In this document: positions 1 to 5,113 of the stretch, piece by piece
How positions within the stretch are numbered: the stretch's first letter is position 1
How the letters are laid out: every line of letters begins with the position of its first letter
Assembly (NCBI GenBank): GCA_030631915.1
Contig: DAOVKF010000110.1
Location: forward strand, 1 to 5,113
Direction of reading: 5' to 3'
DNA length: 5,113 bases
Source: Candidatus Omnitrophota bacterium
GTDB lineage: Bacteria; Omnitrophota; Gorgyraeia; Tantalellales; Tantalellaceae
Translations under genes and position numbers: made by a program
Notes under the pieces: generated by a model
Told to the model about the DNA's origin: nothing
The model's database searches: none
What the model saw: the letters and a program-made list of their open reading frames with translations, nothing else

Positions 1-1
1 A

Positions 2-1030
2 AGGGAGGATTGCGAAAGGTGCGCCCGGAAGTTACGCGGCGCTGATATCGTTTCCCGGATAAACGATAAGTGTTCCCTGGACGTGTCTCCGGTTATCCTG
101 CCTTTTCTGGAAAGTTTCATCTCCCGCGATTGTTGTCAGATGCTTCTTGACGCGGAAAGGATGTCCCGGTTTTACAGGCGGAATGATATCGGTTATGTAT
201 TCGCGAGGGGCAACACGGAGAAAAGCTCTCTCGGGCCTTTGATCGCGGCAAAATATCTTAAGGCCGCTAAAAGCATCTGCGTGCAGCACGCCTGTTTCGC
301 CGTTGATATGGAAGTGTTCGGCGTGTTCGAGACCGAGACCTATGATCATGTGCTGACAACTAATGAAATTTCCCAGAAATATTTCGAGCGTTCTCTGGCG
401 GATAGATACCGGACTGATTGCACGCCTGTCCCGTCTTTTCATTTGGCCGGCGAATCCAGAAAAAAAAGGGCCGGTGGGAAAAAAAAGAGATCGGAGAGGG
501 TCGTTTTCGTTGAAAAAAAGTTTTCCGACAGGGTGCGGTGTTTCAATAACATGATATTTCCTCTGACATGGTATTTTGAGTTCCAGAAGATGGTCGTGGA
601 CCTTTTTGCGGAAAAAAAGGATTTCGAATTCATCTACAAACATGCCCGGGGCCAGATATGGGCTGAGAGGTCGATCCTGAAATACATACGCTCCGGGGGC
701 TGTGCCCATATCCATGTTTTTGACGGGCATTTTACTGAAACGCTGAAATTTGCCGACAGGGTGATAATGGATCATCCTTCAACGGCTCTTTTCGAGACGG
801 CGGCGGCCGGGATCCCGGTCCTGTCGTTATACGCGGATTATTATAACGTGCTTGGACCGGCGAAAAAGGTCTTTGGGAGATCCCTGCGCGAGTTTTCCTC
901 GGAAGAGGAAGCTCTCTCGATAATCGAAGAATTCCTTGGCTCCGATCCCGGGGAATACACGGTGGATCTTCCCCTGACAGGCGGCAATTTCGCGGATTCC
1001 TTTTCAGGGATAATGGCACAAAAAGTTTGA
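2..1030 (+). CDS. GT-B-like glycosyltransferase / surface-carbohydrate biosynthesis protein, 5'-truncated by window edge
   Basis: Probably a cytoplasmic transferase building a surface glycan; substrate unknown. The frame is open from base 2, giving 342 codons to the TGA at 1028-1030. The first possible start, GTG at 83, has no Shine-Dalgarno sequence before it, and the upstream codons read as ordinary protein with a C-x-x-C (residues 4-7, counted from base 2). I therefore treat the gene as continuing off the left edge. The best signature is HPSTALFET followed by AAGIPVLSL (residues 258-276, Glu265). This resembles the donor-site loop of GT-B enzymes and of CDP-glycerol or capsule transferases (HPST-x-x-FE-x(3)-GIPVL). 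An earlier VQHA (about 94-97) and a YDHVLTTNE stretch (about 114-122) fit the N-terminal Rossmann half and the domain border of such proteins. A basic insert, RKKRAGGKKKRSER (153-166), may be a linker. No membrane segments are seen. Alternatives are a glycerophosphotransferase or a related GT-B fold protein without a known donor. Confidence 0.72.
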   Translation, partial: REDCERCARKLRGADIVSRINDKCSLDVSPVILPFLESFISRDCCQMLLDAERMSRFYRRNDIGYVFARGNTEKSSLGPLIAAKYLKAAKSICVQHACFAVDMEVFGVFETETYDHVLTTNEISQKYFERSLADRYRTDCTPVPSFHLAGESRKKRAGGKKKRSERVVFVEKKFSDRVRCFNNMIFPLTWYFEFQKMVVDLFAEKKDFEFIYKHARGQIWAERSILKYIRSGGCAHIHVFDGHFTETLKFADRVIMDHPSTALFETAAAGIPVLSLYADYYNVLGPAKKVFGRSLREFSSEEEALSIIEEFLGSDPGEYTVDLPLTGGNFADSFSGIMAQKV

Positions 1031-1035
1031 ATTCT

Positions 1036-1047
1036 GGGGGAACAATG
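1036..1047 (+). promoter_or_regulatory. Short-spaced ribosome binding site for the phosphoesterase-like gene
   Basis: GGGGGA (1036-1041) lies only three bases before ATG 1045, closer than usual but purine-rich. It is the only Shine-Dalgarno-like run near the three candidate starts (TTG 1027, ATG 1045, ATG 1084), and therefore supports ATG 1045. The gap from the preceding stop codon is 14 bases, too short for an independent promoter or terminator. Confidence 0.45.
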
Positions 1048-2229
1048 AACAGGGGTCTTTTTTCTGCGGGTCCGGCGGCACGGATGAGGCAAAGGCGGCT
1101 TCTTATCGGGTGTGCCGCGCTGATCGTCATCTTATGCGGCCGCGCGGTCCTTACCGCACACAGCGCGTCCAAAGACCCGCCGGTCAGGTTCGTGTTCGCG
1201 GGCCATATCCGGGGGCCGAGGAATTTTACCGTTAACAGCCTGCTGCCGTATTTTGTGGAGGATATATCCCATGTGAATAAGGATTTTGTCGTTATGGGCG
1301 GGGATATTATATGCGGGTATACGACGGCTTATGACGAAGCGGGCCTGGACAGGGAATGGGGCCTGGTCGATACGTATCTTGATGAAATCGATGTGCCGGT
1401 CTACCGGGTGCCGGGCAATCATGACTGGCATTCGGTTATTACCAAAGAGGTGTTTAACCGCAGATACGGGCCTGAATATTACTCTTTCACGGTGAGAGAC
1501 GTGCTGTTCATCGGGTTGAACAGCACAAAGCTCTGTCCGGACGGGTCGCTCGACTGGGGGAATATCTGGCTGAGCAACTCACCACTCCCGAATGTGCCGC
1601 AGATCCCAAAAGGCGCACAATGGGATTTTTTGACCGGGCAGCTGAAAGATGCCGCGGAGGACAGCCGCGTGCGGCACATTGTGATATTCATGAACGGGTG
1701 TCTCTGGAAAGATCCCCGGACCGGGAGGGAATGGTGGGAGAGGGTCCATCCCATGCTTGTAAGATCCGGCAAGGTCGACATGGTCCTTTCCGGGGAGGCG
1801 GGTGACGATAAGTCAGACGTCAGCCTGGCAGAGGACGGCATATTATATCTGCGCAACGGCTGGGGGATAACGGATAATAAGGATTTTTCGCTCAGGGGCG
1901 CGTATCTCCAGGTGGTGTTCGAGGAAGGGACGGATAGACCGAAAGTGTTCACCAGGTTCATTAATTTCACCCCGGAATATTTTCAGGCTCTCGCGGGTTC
2001 GATGCCCGAGGATACCCGCAGGCACCTGGAAGAGAAGGTCAGGCGCTCAAGAGGTGGGGGACAGTCTTCCCTGAACAGGGCCAGGATGATAATAAGGGAC
2101 TGGATGAATGAGCATATCCGGATCTATGATCGCGTAAATAATATAAAGGCCGTGATCGTCCTGACGCTCGCCGGGATGGCGCTGGCCGGCCTTGTGTGCG
2201 GGGCTTTCCGGCGCGGGAGAAAAAGATGA
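1045..2229 (+). CDS. Membrane-anchored calcineurin-like metallophosphoesterase-fold protein with degenerate active site
   Basis: A 394-residue protein with the motif order of calcineurin-like phosphoesterases. Visible landmarks are FVFAGHIRG (49-57), FVVMGGD (81-87), VPGNHDW (122-128), VLFIGLNS (153-160), HIVIFMNGCLW (211-221) and DMVLSGEAGD (245-254). Families of this fold normally carry D-x-H, GD-x-x-D/N, GNHD/E, a lone His and GH-x-H. Here only GD and GNHD survive; the other positions read H-x-R, N and GEAG. A basic N-terminus precedes a hydrophobic segment (about 18-38). A second hydrophobic segment (about 369-388) ends in a basic tail, RRGRKR. By the positive-inside rule the globular part lies outside the cytoplasmic membrane. 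I chose ATG 1045, with GGGGGA just upstream. TTG 1027 overlaps the previous stop and is weaker; ATG 1084 is also possible and keeps the first membrane segment. The stop overlaps the next start. It may be a pseudoenzyme or have altered chemistry; its substrate is unknown. Confidence 0.8.
   Translation: MNRGLFSAGPAARMRQRRLLIGCAALIVILCGRAVLTAHSASKDPPVRFVFAGHIRGPRNFTVNSLLPYFVEDISHVNKDFVVMGGDIICGYTTAYDEAGLDREWGLVDTYLDEIDVPVYRVPGNHDWHSVITKEVFNRRYGPEYYSFTVRDVLFIGLNSTKLCPDGSLDWGNIWLSNSPLPNVPQIPKGAQWDFLTGQLKDAAEDSRVRHIVIFMNGCLWKDPRTGREWWERVHPMLVRSGKVDMVLSGEAGDDKSDVSLAEDGILYLRNGWGITDNKDFSLRGAYLQVVFEEGTDRPKVFTRFINFTPEYFQALAGSMPEDTRRHLEEKVRRSRGGGQSSLNRARMIIRDWMNEHIRIYDRVNNIKAVIVLTLAGMALAGLVCGAFRRGRKR
2215..2229 (+). 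promoter_or_regulatory. Ribosome binding site and ATGA start/stop overlap
   Basis: GGGAGA (2215-2220) sits five bases before ATG 2226, inside the last codons of the phosphoesterase-like gene. The four-base ATGA (2226-2229) is both start of the GT-C gene and stop of the gene before it. This arrangement usually means translational coupling, so the two membrane proteins are likely made in linked amounts. It also decides the start of the GT-C gene. Confidence 0.7.
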
Positions 2230-3617
2230 AACCGGCCAAAAAAGTATTGTTCCTGCTGATAATATCCGTAGCGTCTTTTATATTCCTGCCGTGGATACGG
2301 CATGCTTTCGGGGACGCGAATTACCCCCCGCTGGATCAGACGGTCAGGTGGATATATCTGGCTGTTTTTGCCGTTTCTTTCCTGTTGTTCGGGTCTTTAC
2401 TTTTCCTGGAACGGAGAAGCGGGGCCGCTGCTGTCTCTTTCAGGAAAAAACTTTTGCTGGCCGCGCTGATCGGGGCTCTTCTTGTCACCGTCGCGCCGGT
2501 GTTTTCCATAGACTTCCACTGTTATACCATGCAGGGGAGGGTCATGAGCATGCATCACCAGAACCCTTATGTTGCGGCGCCGGATGCTTTTTCAGGCGAC
2601 CCGTTCGCCGCGGGCATATTCTGGACGCATCGTGTGGCGTTTTACGGGCCGTTCTGGATACTGATAAGCGTTATCATGACGTTTTTTGCGCAGAACTCCG
2701 TTTTTTTGAACCTGATCCTGCTGAAACTGCCGCTTTATCTGGGATATCTTCTGCTGGTCCATCAGGGCTATTCTATTTGCGCGAAAATAGCGCCGGAAAA
2801 AAAACATATCGTTGCTTCGTTCCTCGCGTTCAACCCTTTTATACTTCTCCAGTATCTCGTTGACGGTCACAATGACATATTGATGGCCGCTCTGGCTGTG
2901 TGGGCCGTTAATCTGGTCTATGAGCGCAGATATATCCCGGGTTACGCTGTTTTTACGCTTTCGGTCCTGGTCAAATACATGACCGCCATGCTGGCGCCTT
3001 TCCTGCTGCTGATGGCGTTCGACCGGCTGGATCGAAAAACGCGGATATACGGAAATGTCCTTGTTTTTGCCGCGGTCTTTATCACAGTAACGGTCCTCGC
3101 GTATATGCCTTTTATGGGAAGCGGCCCGGGTTTTTTCAGGGACCTTGCTTCCCGCAAGCTTTTTTTCGGCGCAGGGGGCGTGGATTCCAACACTTTACCA
3201 TACGCGGTATTGTTCGTTTCGCAGAAAATTGGATTTCTGAAGGGCATGAATATTTTCCATCCGCCGGGCTATGTGACCGGTGTTTTTCACCTGCTGTTCC
3301 TTGTCTGCGGGGTTTCGATATTCATGTGGGCGCTGGCGGCCAAAGACCGGACCGCGGGATTTTTTTCAGCCGTGTCCCTGGTGTTTATCGCGTATTTCGC
3401 TCTCGAGGGGTTTTCCATGGGAGCGTGGTTCCTGGTGTGGCTGCTGCCTTTTCTGGTCCTGTCCGGGATAAGGCGTAACCTTACCCTGGCTTTTCTCCTG
3501 TCTGTCGCCGGGGCCCTGTCGTTCTGGAAACGGCTTTCTTTTCTTTTGACAGCGTGCGTTTTTATTTATTTATTGATCCTTATATTACCCCGAAGACAAA
3601 GGCCGGTGACAGCATAG
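2226..3617 (+). CDS. Polytopic GT-C glycosyltransferase (GT87/DUF2029, MptB-like)
   Basis: A 463-residue, very hydrophobic protein with roughly 12-13 predicted membrane segments, probably adding a sugar (mannose in the known relatives) from a polyprenyl-phosphate donor on the outer face of the cytoplasmic membrane. The first external loop has SIDFHCY followed by GR and NPYV (Asp96, Tyr100, Gly104-Arg105, Asn113-Pro-Tyr115), the arrangement seen in MptB-like and GT87 enzymes, where an Asp in this loop is the expected catalytic or metal residue. VDGHNDILM (212-220) matches their GGHND-type motif, and SVLVKY (246-251) and a late WFLVWLLP (401-408) also fit. ATG 2226 is chosen because it overlaps the upstream stop as ATGA and has GGGAGA at 2215-2220 with 5 nt spacing; an upstream in-frame ATG at 2196 would overlap the previous gene much more. 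The stop lies three bases before the flippase gene. The sugar and acceptor cannot be read from sequence; a lipid-A- or protein-modifying GT-C is an alternative. Confidence 0.82.
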   Translation: MKPAKKVLFLLIISVASFIFLPWIRHAFGDANYPPLDQTVRWIYLAVFAVSFLLFGSLLFLERRSGAAAVSFRKKLLLAALIGALLVTVAPVFSIDFHCYTMQGRVMSMHHQNPYVAAPDAFSGDPFAAGIFWTHRVAFYGPFWILISVIMTFFAQNSVFLNLILLKLPLYLGYLLLVHQGYSICAKIAPEKKHIVASFLAFNPFILLQYLVDGHNDILMAALAVWAVNLVYERRYIPGYAVFTLSVLVKYMTAMLAPFLLLMAFDRLDRKTRIYGNVLVFAAVFITVTVLAYMPFMGSGPGFFRDLASRKLFFGAGGVDSNTLPYAVLFVSQKIGFLKGMNIFHPPGYVTGVFHLLFLVCGVSIFMWALAAKDRTAGFFSAVSLVFIAYFALEGFSMGAWFLVWLLPFLVLSGIRRNLTLAFLLSVAGALSFWKRLSFLLTACVFIYLLILILPRRQRPVTA

Positions 3618-3620
3618 ATC

Positions 3621-5108
3621 ATGTCGGAACGGAAGAAAAACATACTTAAACACATTTTTACTTACGGGAGCAGCCAGTATTTTTCCCAGTTCGTCGGATT
3701 TTTCACGGCTGTTTTCATGCGCAGGTTCCTGGGGCCCTTTAACATGGGAGTATGGGGCATATTGAGGGTTGTGGCCGATTACGCGGCCTATGCCCATCTG
3801 GGCACGACCAGCACCGTATTTTATAAATTGCCGTATCACAGGGGCAGGGGCGAGACCAAAGAGGCGGATAACGTGAAAAACGTGGTTTTCAGCTACCTGG
3901 CGCTCACGTCTTTTATCGCCGGTATCGGGATCGCGCTTTACGCGGTCCTGTTCCGCGGGAAACTGATGCCCGAGATGTTCTGGGGGCTTCTCGTCGTGTC
4001 CGTCCTGCTCGTCTGCAGGCGTATTTTCACGTATTATGTCACGCTACTCCGGGCGAACAAGGATTTCGGCGTTTTAGGCAGGTCCGTAATATTCGACGCG
4101 GTAGTGAACTTCGCGATGGTACTGCTTCTGGTCAGGAGTTTCGGGCTGGCCGGCCTGTTCGCGACCGTGATCCTGATGCCCGTGATAAATGTCCTGTTCA
4201 TCAGGCGTTTCGTCGACTATGACGTGAAATACCGGTTCAACATGAAAGGGCTGCCCGGGTACATAAAATTCGGGTTCCCTTTGTTTATTACAGGCGTGCT
4301 TGCCATGATACTGCAGAGCGTGGACAGGATAATGATCGCGAAGTTCCTGGGGCTGGAAGCCCTCGGGTTCTATTCAATAGCGCTGATGGCGCGCGGCTAC
4401 AGCGTGGGACTTTCCAGGAACTTCAATGTCGTTATAACGCCGCATTTCCTCGAGGATTACGGGAGAACGGGCGACATGGCAACGGCGTCCAAATATCTAA
4501 AGATCCCGGCGGAGCTCATGTCAACGTTCATGGCGCTGCTGCTGGGCATCGTTTATATCGCGGCGCCTCCTTTTGTCATGCATGTGCTGCCCGGGTTTAC
4601 CCCGGGGATCATGGCGCTGAAGCTGCTGCTTCTGGCGACGTTTTTTTACACGGCTTCTCCGCAGTCCGAGCATTTCCTCATAGCGCTGAACAAACAGACG
4701 CGGCTCGTGCCGATCATGGGTTCGGTGATAGTCCTGGACGTCGTGTTGAATTTCCTCTTTATCAGGATGGGGTTCGGCATAACCGGGGTGGCCGCTGCCA
4801 CGGCTATCGCGTCTTTCGCGGCCTTCCTGATCACCCTGATCTACGCCATGGCGCATATTGAGCGTATCGCCGGGACGCTGAGTTTCGTATTCCTGGTTAT
4901 CGCGCCTCTCGTGTATTCTGTGGTCGTTCTCATGGCCCTGGAAGGGCTGATAACCCCGGGAGGCCCGTTTCTGGGGGCCGCGGTACGGTCAGTGTTGTTC
5001 GTTCTCCTCTTCCTCCCGTGGATAATCAGGGTGGACAGGAGAACGGCCATCCTGACGACGGCCAGGGACGTGATCTTCCGAAGGACCGGGAAAAAAGAAG
5101 GTGTATGA
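3621..5108 (+). CDS. Wzx-like polysaccharide flippase (MOP/MATE superfamily)
   Basis: A 495-residue membrane protein, the usual size for O-antigen or teichoic-acid type flippases, expected to move undecaprenyl-linked oligosaccharide from the inner to the outer leaflet of the cytoplasmic membrane. The N-terminus (YGSSQYFSQFVGFFTAVFM, then RRFLGPFNMGVWG, about 15-46) is the typical first-helix pair. SVDRIMIAKFLGLEALGFYSIA (233-254) is the characteristic central motif of this family, usually DR-x-hydrophobic-LG-x(4)-G-x-Y. FGITGVAAATAIAS (385-398) is the matching C-terminal motif (G-x-x-G-A-A-x-A-T). About 12-14 hydrophobic segments are spread along the chain, with a basic cytoplasmic tail (RRTGKKEGV). 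ATG 3621 follows the previous stop by three bases; GGTGA at 3605-3609 is a weak, distant ribosome site, so translation may be coupled. The protein looks intact. Its substrate is unknown, but the glycosyltransferases upstream support a lipid-linked glycan. Confidence 0.9.
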   Translation: MSERKKNILKHIFTYGSSQYFSQFVGFFTAVFMRRFLGPFNMGVWGILRVVADYAAYAHLGTTSTVFYKLPYHRGRGETKEADNVKNVVFSYLALTSFIAGIGIALYAVLFRGKLMPEMFWGLLVVSVLLVCRRIFTYYVTLLRANKDFGVLGRSVIFDAVVNFAMVLLLVRSFGLAGLFATVILMPVINVLFIRRFVDYDVKYRFNMKGLPGYIKFGFPLFITGVLAMILQSVDRIMIAKFLGLEALGFYSIALMARGYSVGLSRNFNVVITPHFLEDYGRTGDMATASKYLKIPAELMSTFMALLLGIVYIAAPPFVMHVLPGFTPGIMALKLLLLATFFYTASPQSEHFLIALNKQTRLVPIMGSVIVLDVVLNFLFIRMGFGITGVAAATAIASFAAFLITLIYAMAHIERIAGTLSFVFLVIAPLVYSVVVLMALEGLITPGGPFLGAAVRSVLFVLLFLPWIIRVDRRTAILTTARDVIFRRTGKKEGV

Positions 5109-5113
5109 CAATG
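5095..5113 (+). promoter_or_regulatory. Ribosome binding site and probable start codon of the next gene, cut by window edge
   Basis: AAGAAGGTG (5095-5103) matches the consensus AAGGAGGTG at eight of nine bases and is followed after seven bases by ATG 5111-5113. This is the strongest ribosome site in the window. It lies in the last codons of the flippase gene, whose stop is at 5106-5108. A second ATG at 5105, overlapping that stop as ATGA, is too close to the ribosome site to be preferred. The operon therefore most likely continues with a fifth + strand gene whose nature cannot be told from three bases. Confidence 0.6.

Noticed and set aside
32..775. A 247-codon open frame on the - strand across most of the first gene
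   Set aside because: It lies wholly opposite a frame with a clear glycosyltransferase-type motif (HPSTALFET...GIPVL), shows no recognisable domain itself, and has no partner gene on that strand. Best explained as an antisense shadow.
1027..1029. TTG overlapping the first gene's stop as an alternative start of the phosphoesterase-like gene
   Set aside because: It has only a distant, weak purine run upstream, while ATG 1045 has GGGGGA directly before it. The six extra residues carry no feature.
2192..2863. A 223-codon + strand open frame overlapping the start of the GT-C gene
   Set aside because: Its translation is rich in Cys, Arg and Gly without any motif, whereas the overlapping frame encodes a membrane protein with D-x-x-x-Y, NPY and GHND motifs. 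It is a frame shadow.
4590..4606. CCCGGG-TTTAC-CCCGGG inverted repeat, a possible hairpin terminator
   Set aside because: It lies in the middle of the flippase gene, codes for a normal loop (LPGFTPG), and is not followed by a T tract.
4521..4856. A 111-codon - strand open frame inside the flippase gene
   Set aside because: Its product is a low-complexity mix of His, Arg, Gln and Asp, typical of reading a hydrophobic membrane gene backwards.

Overview
This 5.1 kb window holds a compact, one-direction (+ strand) run of four genes with almost no spacing between them. It reads as an internal piece of a cell-surface glycan locus. Both ends of the window cut through the operon. The first gene is open from the first base in its frame, so its 5' end lies outside the window. 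The last three bases look like the start codon of a fifth gene, preceded by a good ribosome binding site. I see no promoter, terminator, RNA gene, mobile element, CRISPR array or non-coding stretch longer than a few bases.

Layout. (1) Bases 2-1030: C-terminal part of a soluble GT-B-like glycosyltransferase or surface-carbohydrate protein. (2) Bases 1045-2229: a protein with the calcineurin-like metallophosphoesterase layout, anchored in the membrane at both ends, in which most metal-binding residues have been replaced. (3) Bases 2226-3617: a polytopic GT-C-type glycosyltransferase resembling the GT87/DUF2029 and MptB-like polyprenol-phosphate-sugar mannosyltransferases. (4) Bases 3621-5108: a Wzx/MATE-superfamily polysaccharide flippase. 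Genes 2 and 3 overlap in an ATGA, and genes 3 and 4 are three bases apart, so co-transcription and probably translational coupling are expected.

How they may work together (inference). The cytoplasmic GT-B-like enzyme would add sugars or other groups to a growing glycan. The flippase would move a lipid-linked glycan across the inner membrane. The GT-C enzyme, whose active site in this class faces the outside of the membrane, would add sugars from a polyprenyl-phosphate donor. The membrane-tethered phosphoesterase-like protein has its globular part on that same outer face. It may have become a binding or scaffold subunit, or an enzyme with altered chemistry.

Organism. Moderate GC, frequent ATA (Ile) and AGG (Arg) codons, and runs of AAA lysine codons in a dense polysaccharide operon suggest an uncultured bacterium. 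Candidate phyla such as Omnitrophota, or a deltaproteobacterium-like lineage, come to mind. This is a low-confidence impression, because nothing in the window is a taxonomic marker.

The main observation for a second look is the phosphoesterase-like protein, where GD and GNHD are kept but the D-x-H, lone His and GHxH metal-ligand motifs are all lost.
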